From: Epilithonimonas zeae
GTDB taxonomy: Bacteria > Bacteroidota > Bacteroidia > Flavobacteriales > Weeksellaceae
DNA length: 64,000 nucleotides
Reading direction: 5' to 3'
Assembly (NCBI RefSeq): GCF_900141765.1
Contig: NZ_FSRK01000003.1
Coordinates: 1-64,000, forward strand
Within the stretch, counting starts at the first letter, position 1. Each line of letters opens with the position of its first letter. Below, piece by piece: positions 53,098 to 59,862 of this stretch. A program made the translations under genes and the position numbers. Below the pieces are notes generated by a model. That model worked only from the letters and a program-made list of their open reading frames with translations, did no database searches and was not told the origin of the DNA.

Positions 53098-53114
53098 AAA
53101 TAATATTACCCTAC
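53098..53114 (+). repeat. Retron inverted repeat a2
   Basis: AAATAATATTACCCTAC pairs with a1 and ends 10 nt before the reverse transcriptase start codon. Confidence 0.88.
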
Positions 53115-53124
53115 GCTTTTCAAT

Positions 53125-54090
53125 ATGACTAGTACTATCAGACTCAAAATTCTAGGACTACCAAACATTACTGATTTGGAAGATTTCGCTTATTTAATTA
53201 ATCTTTCAAAAAATTCTATTTACCAATTATCTAAAAACTCTGAATATTACTATAAAACTTACCAAATAGCAAAGAAAAATGGTAAATTAAGAGATATTTC
53301 TCAACCTAACAAACAACTAAAAGGAATACAACTTTGGATTTTAAATAACATACTAAACAAGCTAAAAGTATCTGAGTATAGTAAAGGTTTTGAAAAAGGA
53401 CAATCAATCTCAGATAATGTAAGACCTCATATTTTTTCAAATTGTTTATTGAATATTGACATTAAAGACTTTTATCCAAGTATTAATTCGATAAAAGTTT
53501 ATAATTTATTTAAATCTATTGGCTACAACAATTTGATTAGTACCTTATTAACAAATATTTGCACTTATAAAAATTCTTTACCACAGGGAAGTCCTTGTTC
53601 TCCAAAAATATCTAATTTAATTTGTTGGAAAATGGACTCAAGACTTCAAGGTTACGTTGGAAAAAAAGGTATTATATTTACAAGATACGCTGATGATATA
53701 ACCTTCTCAAGTATTATGCCAGATAAATTGATAGGTGTTTTACCTTTTGTGGAAAAAATAATAATAGATGAAGGATTTACCTTAAATAAATATAAAACTA
53801 GATTTACTGGAAAATTGAGAAGACGTGAGATTACCGGATTAGTTATTTATGATAATAACTTCGGTATTGGTAGAAAAAAACTCCGTATTATTAGGAGTAA
53901 AGTTTATAATTTTACAAAAACTACTGACAACGTAAATCATAAAGCCCTTCATCATTTATATGGATGGATGAATTATATTAAAAGTGTGGACGAGGTTCGA
54001 TATAAATCGCTTTTAGAATATATTAAATTATTATATCAAAAAAATCCTAAAACAGACATTAAAACACTTTACAATTATTATAATTCTTAA
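53125..54090 (+). CDS. Retron reverse transcriptase (Eco1/Ec86-like)
   Basis: The 321-residue protein is a retron RT that copies the msd to make msDNA. Retron marks in order are a start with RLKILGLPNITDLEDF, the fingers region GKLRDISQPNKQLKGIQ, the retron X motif as NVRPH (98-102; the usual form is NAxxH, so Ala is Val here), NIDIKDFYPS, LPQGSPCSPKISNLI (152-166), the catalytic YADD (188-191) and the thumb motif ITG at 236-238 (usual VTG). Length and order match Ec86. It starts 10 nt after the a2 arm. Its AT-rich composition differs from the flanking genes, which suggests transfer. No integrase or repeat marks an insertion boundary. Confidence 0.95.
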   Translation: MTSTIRLKILGLPNITDLEDFAYLINLSKNSIYQLSKNSEYYYKTYQIAKKNGKLRDISQPNKQLKGIQLWILNNILNKLKVSEYSKGFEKGQSISDNVRPHIFSNCLLNIDIKDFYPSINSIKVYNLFKSIGYNNLISTLLTNICTYKNSLPQGSPCSPKISNLICWKMDSRLQGYVGKKGIIFTRYADDITFSSIMPDKLIGVLPFVEKIIIDEGFTLNKYKTRFTGKLRRREITGLVIYDNNFGIGRKKLRIIRSKVYNFTKTTDNVNHKALHHLYGWMNYIKSVDEVRYKSLLEYIKLLYQKNPKTDIKTLYNYYNS

Positions 54091-54192
54091 CGATATTAAG
54101 AATTTTCCTAAATTCTAGGTTGTTCATAATTATGATATATTTTCTATTAAAAGTTAATTATTTTCTTTCTTACAAACTTTAACATTCAAACA

Positions 54193-54819
54193 ATGATCAA
54201 CGATATAAAAAAATTCCTAAACGAAGACCAAGACCCAAAAGCAGTAGAAAAAATCAGTGAAAAAGTCAATGATCTATTAACCAATGGAGAAACTGTGGAA
54301 TATATCGCAGTCCAAAACAAGCCTGCCATTAATATATCTCCGGATTCTATCGTTCTTACCAATAAAAGAATCCTGTTTTTTCGCTCAAAATCATTTGGAT
54401 TGGTAACCGATTTCAACGATTATCTTTGGAAAGATGTTGCTGAGAGTCATATTAGCGAAGCTATTTTGGGTTCCACTTTCACAATGACTGCAGTGACTGG
54501 CTATATTGAAACAATTGATTATATCCCAAAATCTCAAGCCAGAAAACTCTATCAATATGCTCAAGGCAAAGAAGAGCAAATGATAGAATACCGCAGAGAA
54601 AAAGAACTGGAAGAAAGAAGAGCTGCAGCAGGAGGAATTGTTGTCAATACACAAAACGAAAATCAGGAAAAAGCTGCAGAACCACAAGAAGCAAAATCAG
54701 AAACACCAGCTGAAGATCCAATGGAAACCTTACTGAAACTAAAAGCATTTTTGGACAATGATTTGATATCTCTTGAAGATTACGAAACCAAAAAGAAAGA
54801 AATCCTCAGCAGAATGTAA
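54193..54819 (+). CDS. PH domain protein with C-terminal SHOCT-like motif
   Basis: The 208-residue cytoplasmic protein has a bacterial PH-like domain (about residues 35-125; DSIVLTNKRILFFRSKSFG and FTMTAVTGYIETIDYIPKSQARKLYQ). A charged, Ala/Glu-rich linker follows, then a short C-terminal helical motif (LKLKAFLDNDLISLEDYETKKKEILSRM region) of the SHOCT type. SHOCT motifs often mediate oligomerisation. It is not obviously part of the upstream retron, since base composition and spacing differ. It has its own terminator. Confidence 0.8.
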   Translation: MINDIKKFLNEDQDPKAVEKISEKVNDLLTNGETVEYIAVQNKPAINISPDSIVLTNKRILFFRSKSFGLVTDFNDYLWKDVAESHISEAILGSTFTMTAVTGYIETIDYIPKSQARKLYQYAQGKEEQMIEYRREKELEERRAAAGGIVVNTQNENQEKAAEPQEAKSETPAEDPMETLLKLKAFLDNDLISLEDYETKKKEILSRM

Positions 54820-54825
54820 CAATCC

Positions 54826-54863
54826 GAAAGCAAAATGTCATTCAACGTTTTGCTTTTTTGTTT
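54826..54863 (+). terminator. Terminator after the PH domain gene
   Basis: GAAAGCAAAA pairs with TTTTGCTTTT around a 12-nt loop, followed by more T. Confidence 0.75.
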
Positions 54864-54887
54864 TAAATTTACATCAATCAAATAATT

Positions 54888-55463
54888 ATGTCCCAAATCT
54901 TCAAAGCCCATCTGGATAAATTCATCACAATTACTGATGAGGATTTTGCTTTGATATTGGATTATTTTGAAGTTAAAAACTTTAGAAAGAAAGAAATTCT
55001 TTTAGAAGAAGGACAGGTTTGCCGGCAGAATTATTTTGTTTTGAAAGGTCTTCTCAGAAAGTTTTTCATCAACGAAAAAGGTATTGAGCAAACTACAGAT
55101 TTTGCTTTGGAAACCTGGTGGATGACGGATAACTTCTCATTCGAGCGCAAAACACCTGCAGACTTCAGCATTCAGACAGTAGAAAAATCGGAAGTTTTGA
55201 CTATCAGCAGCGATTCTCAGGAAAAACTCCTTAACGATTTTCCGATAATGGAAAAGTATTTCAGACTTATTTATCAAAGAGCTTTTGCTGCCAACCAACG
55301 GCGAGTCAAATATATTTTTACCTATTCCAAAGAAGATTTCTACTTCTCATTAGTCAAACAATATCCTGAATTTGTGCAGCGTGTTCCGCAATATCTCATT
55401 GCTTCTTTTCTCGGATTCACACCAGAATATCTGAGCGAAATTCGTAAGAAAAGCATTTCTTAA
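54888..55463 (+). CDS. Crp/Fnr family transcriptional regulator
   Basis: The 191-residue protein has an N-terminal cyclic-nucleotide-binding fold (FRKKEILLEEGQVCRQNYFVLKGLLRKF) and a C-terminal helix-turn-helix (QYLIASFLGFTPEYLSEIRKK). Members of this Bacteroidetes group usually regulate adjacent small operons. The DoxX-like and AhpD-like genes directly follow on the same strand, so they are likely targets or co-transcribed genes. The effector ligand is unknown. Confidence 0.88.
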   Translation: MSQIFKAHLDKFITITDEDFALILDYFEVKNFRKKEILLEEGQVCRQNYFVLKGLLRKFFINEKGIEQTTDFALETWWMTDNFSFERKTPADFSIQTVEKSEVLTISSDSQEKLLNDFPIMEKYFRLIYQRAFAANQRRVKYIFTYSKEDFYFSLVKQYPEFVQRVPQYLIASFLGFTPEYLSEIRKKSIS

Positions 55464-55522
55464 ACCAGTTTAAGTTTTTCACGTTTTTGATTTCCCAACT
55501 TTGTATCATCAAAACGAAGGAA

Positions 55523-55954
55523 ATGGAAACTACCACCAACAATCGGTTTCAACAATTATTTTTAAGACTGGCTTTAGGCATTACACTTCTATCTGTTGTT
55601 GCGGATCGATTCGGGTTTTGGGGCAAAAGTTCGGCTTGGGGTAATTGGCAGAATTTTGAAAATTATACCAAACAAATCACTTCTTTTCTGCCAGAATTCC
55701 TCAGTATTTTCGGAGCTTATGCTGCAACATTTTTAGAAACAGTCTTCGCCCTACTTTTAATTCTAGGTTATAAAGCCAAATGGACAGCCATTGGAACAGG
55801 CTTTCTTTTATTGATGTTCGCCTTGTCTATGAGCATCACTTTAGGCATCAAAGCGCCACTCGATTATTCGGTTTGGATAGGTAGTGCTGCGGCATTCTTA
55901 TTATCTAGTCAGAATCAATTTCATTTTAGTATCGATAACAAAATCAAAAATTGA
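55523..55954 (+). CDS. DoxX-like membrane protein
   Basis: The 143-residue protein (from ATG 55523, preceded by AAGGAA) has four predicted membrane helices. Its pattern FLRLALGITLLSVVADRFGFWG and GIKAPLDYSVWIGSAAAFLL resembles the DoxX/DUF6041-type small membrane proteins. A longer frame from 55487 lacks support. It is placed between a Crp/Fnr regulator and an AhpD-like peroxidase partner, so a redox-related role is likely but unproven. Confidence 0.75.
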   Translation: METTTNNRFQQLFLRLALGITLLSVVADRFGFWGKSSAWGNWQNFENYTKQITSFLPEFLSIFGAYAATFLETVFALLLILGYKAKWTAIGTGFLLLMFALSMSITLGIKAPLDYSVWIGSAAAFLLSSQNQFHFSIDNKIKN

Positions 55955-55969
55955 ATAAAATCAAAAACA

Positions 55970-56413
55970 ATGGAAAAACGTATCAACATCAGCAAAACAG
56001 ATTCTCAGGCTTATAAAGCAATGTTAGGATTGGAAAGTTATCTGGCACAATCAGAAATCTCAAAAACGATTAAAGAACTTATCAAAATAAGAGCTTCGCA
56101 AATCAATGGCTGTGCTTACTGTCTGGATATGCATACTAAAGACGCCATCAAATATGGAGAGACAGCTGAAAGAATTTTCCTGGTAAGCGCCTGGCACGAA
56201 GCGGAAAAATTCTTCACAGAAGAAGAGAAAGTTGCTCTTAAAATGACCGAAGAAATCACACTAATCAGCCAGAATGGCCTTAGCGAGGAAACTTATCAAA
56301 AAGCAAAAGCTGTCTTTTCTGAAAAGCAAATTGCAGAGGTTATTATGGCGATTGTAACTATCAATTCCTGGAACAGAATCGCTTTGAGTACAAGATTAGA
56401 AATAGGAGAATAA
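55970..56413 (+). CDS. Carboxymuconolactone decarboxylase/AhpD-like protein
   Basis: The 147-residue protein has the AhpD-type active site CAYCLDMH, with Cys48, Cys51 and His55. AhpD-like proteins are peroxidase-linked thiol reductants. The core ELIKIRASQINGC helix and VALKMTEEITL helix are intact. It lies 15 bp after the DoxX-like gene and probably shares its transcript and its Crp/Fnr control. Confidence 0.9.
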   Translation: MEKRINISKTDSQAYKAMLGLESYLAQSEISKTIKELIKIRASQINGCAYCLDMHTKDAIKYGETAERIFLVSAWHEAEKFFTEEEKVALKMTEEITLISQNGLSEETYQKAKAVFSEKQIAEVIMAIVTINSWNRIALSTRLEIGE

Positions 56414-56437
56414 TAAGTTACTCGAAACTAATTTCTA

Positions 56438-56525
56438 AAAACGCACGTATGTTTTACTAAAAAGACACGTGTGTTTTGGACAAAAGGTACGTGCCTTTTG
56501 ATGAAAACGCACGTACCTTTTTAAG
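56438..56525. repeat. Four ACGT-centred palindromes with exact 22-bp period
   Basis: Four units follow the pattern AAAA-NNN-ACGT-NNN-TTTT: AAAACGCACGTATGTTTT, AAAAGACACGTGTGTTTT, AAAAGGTACGTGCCTTTT and AAAACGCACGTACCTTTT. Their ACGT cores lie at 56445, 56467, 56489 and 56511, exactly 22 bp apart, with 4-nt spacers. The period is not a multiple of three, so it is not a protein repeat. The array sits 25 bp after the AhpD-like stop and before a terminator. Confidence 0.9.
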
Positions 56526-56530
56526 TGCCT

Positions 56531-56574
56531 CTGCAAACGCCCTATCCATCGGACTTGCAGAAGGGCATTTTTTT
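56531..56574 (+). terminator. Terminator-like structure after the ACGT array
   Basis: GCCCT (56539-56543) pairs with AGGGC (56562-56566), followed by a T7 run. CTGCAA (56531-56536) can instead pair with TTGCAG (56555-56560), so two alternative hairpins are possible. Confidence 0.6.
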
Positions 56575-56589
56575 GATTCAAATTCAATA

Positions 56590-56620
56590 AAAAATCCTAA
56601 TCAGTTTTGGTTAGGATTTC
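56590..56620 (-). terminator. Terminator of the lipoprotein gene ending at 56619
   Basis: AAATCCTAA pairs with TTAGGATTT around a 10-nt loop, and the minus-strand side continues into a T-rich run. It overlaps the stop codon. Confidence 0.75.
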
Positions 56621-57302
56621 AGTTTTTGTAAACATTTTCTTTCCACAATTGGATGGCGTAATCTTTGAAAACACTAGGTGCAGAGTCGAAAGCTTTGTCC
56701 AATTTATATTCTCCACCTATATATTCATTAGCGCCAAACTGAATTTTGTTTTCACCTCGCATTGCATATTTTTTGTTGCCTTCGTACAATATTAATTTCA
56801 GATTGACAGGACTTACATCGCCGTGACAACCGACTTTGTACATTATCCAAACCTCAGCGATTCCGTTTTTGTCTAAATCTGTAATGATTGGAAATTGAGG
56901 ATAAAATTCGGCTTCGATATCAACCGGACAATCGGCCACAAAATCGTACATTTTCCAAATCTGCAAATTATTTTTATCTAAACAGAAATGGTAAGCAAAC
57001 AATTCGAAGTCTGCGCTGTCATCAAATTCGTGTTTGAATTTTTCGTTTCTGTGATAACCTGACTCTGAAAGAATAACCAGATTCTCTCCAACTTCATCTT
57101 TCCATTGAACTGCTTTTTTAAAATTTCCATTATAAACAATCGATTTTGGAATCTGCGCTGAATCGACTTCAACTGCGATTATGAAGTCTTTTTTATCAGG
57201 ATTTTCAGTATCAATTTTATTAGTTTGATTTTGTTCTTTGGGATTACAACTAACGATAAATATTAATATTAAAAAACAAAAAGGAAGTAATAGTTTTCTC
57301 AC
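56619..57302 (-). CDS. Hypothetical lipoprotein, possible M949_RS01915 family
   Basis: The 227-residue protein has a signal peptide with lipobox IVSC. The mature part includes GENLVILSESGYHRNEKF and ITDLDKNGIAEVWIMYKVGCHGDV, an FG-GAP-like calcium-binding-type loop (DLDKNGIAE). It resembles the Bacteroidetes family labelled M949_RS01915, a name derived from a Riemerella polysaccharide phenotype; that assignment is from memory and weak. No membrane helix beyond the signal is present. It is transcribed alone. Confidence 0.6.
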   Translation of the reverse strand: MRKLLLPFCFLILIFIVSCNPKEQNQTNKIDTENPDKKDFIIAVEVDSAQIPKSIVYNGNFKKAVQWKDEVGENLVILSESGYHRNEKFKHEFDDSADFELFAYHFCLDKNNLQIWKMYDFVADCPVDIEAEFYPQFPIITDLDKNGIAEVWIMYKVGCHGDVSPVNLKLILYEGNKKYAMRGENKIQFGANEYIGGEYKLDKAFDSAPSVFKDYAIQLWKENVYKN

Positions 57303-57389
57303 AAAATGATGAATTTGAAACGAAGTTAATTAAAAAAATCTTCAATGAGTTGTGGAATGTTGATTTCGTATACGTCATTGCGGCCGTGA

Positions 57390-57480
57390 TGGTAAGGGCG
57401 CGAGCGCAGCGAGCGGTCTAGCAATATTTTTGCAAAAATATTGCTAGACGGAACCCCTGGACAGCGCGAATTGTCCGCCC
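57390..57480. repeat. GC-rich element with a 34-bp perfect palindrome
   Basis: At 57416-57449 GTCTAGCAATATTTTT and AAAAATATTGCTAGAC flank a central GC, giving a perfect 34-nt palindrome. It is flanked by GC-rich arms: GGGCGCGAGCGCAGCGAGCG on the left, and GGAACCCCTGGACAGCGCGA then ATTGTCCGCCC on the right. The composition contrasts sharply with the AT-rich surroundings. The gap 57303-57541 has no gene. Confidence 0.85.
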
Positions 57481-57490
57481 AAATTACTAC

Positions 57491-57524
57491 AAAAAAAAAC
57501 GCTTCCGAATTGGAAACGTTTTAT
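57491..57524 (-). terminator. Terminator of the M3 peptidase gene
   Basis: AAACGCTTCC pairs with GGAAACGTTT (one mismatch) around GAATT, with a long T run on the minus strand. Confidence 0.8.
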
Positions 57525-57541
57525 ATCTGAAAGTTAAATTT

Positions 57542-59680
57542 TTATTTGATGAAACCTCTGCTTCTCAATAAAGGTTTGATATCCGCTTTATGACCCGTAA
57601 ATTCTTCAAAAGCCTTGTTCAAATCTACACTGTTGCCGACGGAAAGAATATATTTTCTGAATCTGTCACCGTTCTCTCTCTTGATTCCGCCATTCGCTTT
57701 TATCCATTCCCAAGCATCAGAATCCAAAGTCTCTGACCAAAGGTAAGCGTAATAACCCGCTGAATATCCGCCGCCCCAGATGTGTGCAAAGTAAGGCGTA
57801 TGGTATCTTGGCGGAACTTGTGGAACTAATAATCCATATTTAGACAACGCCTGCTTTTCAAACTCCAAAACAGGAATCAATTGGCTGTCAGAAGTTACGG
57901 TATGCCAATTCATATCCAACGTCGCAGCTGCCACCAATTCTGTTGTTGCATAACCCTGATTGAAGTTAGATGCTTTTTTAATCTTATCAATCAAAGTCTG
58001 AGGCATCGGCTGTTTGGTCTGATAATGTAAAGCGTAATTTTTCAAAATCTCCGGTTCCAACGCAAAATGCTCATTGATTTGAGAAGGGAATTCCACAAAA
58101 TCTCTTGGTGTATTCGCTCCAGAAATGGATGCATATTTTTGGTCCGCAAATAAACCATGCAACGTATGACCGAACTCGTGGAACATAGTTTCTACATCGT
58201 CATAAGAAATCAAAGAAGGTTTTCCCGGCGCAGGTTTTTGATAATTGAAAACATTTACAATCACCGGCTTCTGTCCTAATAGATGAGACTGAGGAACGAA
58301 ATTGTTCATCCAAGCGCCACCACTTTTGTTGCTTCTTGTGTAGAAATCCAGATAATAAAGCGCCAAAGATTTTCCGTCTCTATCGAAAACCTCGTAAGCT
58401 ACCACATCCGGATGGTAAACCGGAAGGTCTTTTCTTTCTTTGAAAGTGATGCCGTAGAATTGCTCAGCAGCATAGAAAACGCCTTTTTCCAAAACAGTTG
58501 TCACTTCGAAATAAGGTTTGATTTCGTTCTCATCAAGGTCATATTTGGCTTTTCTAACCTGCTCAGAATAGAAATTCCAGTCCCAAGGTTCAACTTTGAA
58601 ACCACCTTTTTGCGCGTCAATCACTTCCTGAATTTCTTTAGCTTCACGATTAGCCGTTTCCACAGCAGGTTTTGCCAATTGTGCCAAAAGTCCCATTGCC
58701 GCTTCCGGCGTTTTTGCCATTTGGTCTTGCAAACTCCATTCAGCGAAGTTCTTCTTCCCGAAGAGTTGAGCTTTCTGTAATCTTAATTTTGCTAATTTCT
58801 CAACCGTTCCTCTCGTATCATTTTCGTCGCCTTTTTCAGCTCTTGTCCAGGATGCTTTGAAGAGTTTTTCTCTCGTAGCTCTGTTTTTCAGATTCTGCAA
58901 AAGTGGTTGTTGCGTTGTATTTTGTAAAGCCAGAAGGTATTTTCCTTTTTGTCCGGCTTGTTCCGCATCGGTTGCCGCAGCTGCGATTTCGTCAGCAGAA
59001 AGTCCGTCTAATTCTTTAACATCAGAAATCAAAACAGCTCCTTTTTTTCTAGCTTCCAACAATTTGTTACTGAATTGAGTGGCTAAAGTTGCCAATTGTT
59101 GATTGATTTCCTTTAGCTTTTCTTTATTTTCAGCGGAAAGGTTTGCGCCTGCAATTTCAAAATTAGTCAAATAAAACTCAGTCAATCTTTTGCTTTCCGC
59201 ATCCAGTTTATCAGTCTTTACGGCTTTTAATCTTTTGTAAAGCTTTTCATTCAAATTAATTTTATCCGAATGGGAAGCGAAAATCGGTGCATATTCCTCT
59301 TCTAATTTCTGAAGATTATCATTGGTATTAGAACTTGTCAGATTATAAAAAATAATGGTTGCTCTTCCCAAAGTTGGACCACTGTTTTCCAAAGCCAAAA
59401 CCGTATTCTCAAATGTTGGAATAGCTTTGTTATTGACAATTTTATCGATGTTTGCCAATTGCTCTTTCAAACCCAATTCAAAAGCCGGTTTGAAGTGTTC
59501 GTCTTTTATTTTATCGAATTCCGGAGCCTGATACTGTAGCGAACTTTTTTTAAGAAATGGATTGTCTTTCATAGATTTTTGTGTAGTTGCAGAGGCTTTT
59601 TTATGCTGAGCATTTATGGTCATATTTCCTGCGTTGAAAGCTAGGAAAGTGATTAGTAAAGTAGTTCTTATTTTCTTCAT
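57542..59680 (-). CDS. dcp: M3 family metallopeptidase (peptidyl-dipeptidase Dcp-like)
   Basis: The 712-residue protein has a signal peptide (cleaved near NAQHK) and a thimet-oligopeptidase-like M3 domain. The zinc motif is HEFGHTLHGL near residue 498, with the third ligand in FVEFPSQINEHFA and the substrate loop AHIWGGGYSAGYYAYLWSE. The Dcp type removes C-terminal dipeptides from short peptides, here probably in the periplasm. It is monocistronic. Confidence 0.93.
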   Translation of the reverse strand: MKKIRTTLLITFLAFNAGNMTINAQHKKASATTQKSMKDNPFLKKSSLQYQAPEFDKIKDEHFKPAFELGLKEQLANIDKIVNNKAIPTFENTVLALENSGPTLGRATIIFYNLTSSNTNDNLQKLEEEYAPIFASHSDKINLNEKLYKRLKAVKTDKLDAESKRLTEFYLTNFEIAGANLSAENKEKLKEINQQLATLATQFSNKLLEARKKGAVLISDVKELDGLSADEIAAAATDAEQAGQKGKYLLALQNTTQQPLLQNLKNRATREKLFKASWTRAEKGDENDTRGTVEKLAKLRLQKAQLFGKKNFAEWSLQDQMAKTPEAAMGLLAQLAKPAVETANREAKEIQEVIDAQKGGFKVEPWDWNFYSEQVRKAKYDLDENEIKPYFEVTTVLEKGVFYAAEQFYGITFKERKDLPVYHPDVVAYEVFDRDGKSLALYYLDFYTRSNKSGGAWMNNFVPQSHLLGQKPVIVNVFNYQKPAPGKPSLISYDDVETMFHEFGHTLHGLFADQKYASISGANTPRDFVEFPSQINEHFALEPEILKNYALHYQTKQPMPQTLIDKIKKASNFNQGYATTELVAAATLDMNWHTVTSDSQLIPVLEFEKQALSKYGLLVPQVPPRYHTPYFAHIWGGGYSAGYYAYLWSETLDSDAWEWIKANGGIKRENGDRFRKYILSVGNSVDLNKAFEEFTGHKADIKPLLRSRGFIK

Positions 59681-59770
59681 ATAATAAAAATATTTCGGGG
59701 AATAAAAGTAATGAAAACTAAGAGAATATCAGTTTTTAAGCAACAGAATTTTTAAACCGCGAATTGAATG

Positions 59771-59856
59771 CAGCCCGACTTGAACGGAGCTCATTTTTTG
59801 TGGTTGGAAAAGCAAGGGCAAAAATAGCGGGAGTGGAAGGCGGAAAAGCTGCCCAA
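59771..59856 (+). repeat. Degenerate copy D of the dispersed intergenic element
   Basis: It begins TGCAGCCCGACTTGAACGGA and ends with AAAAATAGCGGGAGTGG then AAGGCGGAAAAGCTGCCC, paralleling copies A and B. Its ends GCAGC and GCTGC are complementary. Confidence 0.45.
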
Positions 59857-59862
59857 AATAAT

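Larger units (their letters stand above)
52956..53114 (+). ncRNA. Retron msr-msd RNA
   Basis: This 159-nt stretch between effector and reverse transcriptase has the full retron RNA layout. The a1 arm GTAGAGGTAATATTATTT (52956-52973) pairs with a2 AAATAATATTACCCTAC (53098-53114) over 17 bp with one bulged A. The base after a1 is in TTTAGACC, giving G975 (52975) as the likely branching guanosine. The msr hairpin GAATAG-TGGTTCG-CTATTC is at 52989-53007. The msd is a long stem at 53037-53049 with 53065-53077 (13 perfect bp), extended by GTG/CAC (53032-53034 with 53078-53080) across a CA bulge. The boundaries of msr and msd inside the arms are inferred. Confidence 0.88.

Noticed and set aside
51985-54193. 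Prophage or integrative element around the retron
   Set aside because: No integrase, phage structural gene, tRNA target or direct repeat was found at its edges; it looks like a simple cassette.
54193-54819. PH/SHOCT gene as a fourth retron component
   Set aside because: It has its own upstream gap and terminator, ordinary composition, and no known link of this protein type to Eco1-like retrons.
56438-56525. CRISPR array
   Set aside because: The units are 18-bp palindromes with 4-bp spacers; there are no unique spacers of 25-40 bp and no cas genes.
56531-56566. H-type pseudoknot riboswitch (CTGCAA/TTGCAG with GCCCT/AGGGC)
   Set aside because: The two helices interleave, but the linker between the last two strands is a single base, which is too short; alternative hairpins or a plain terminator are more likely.
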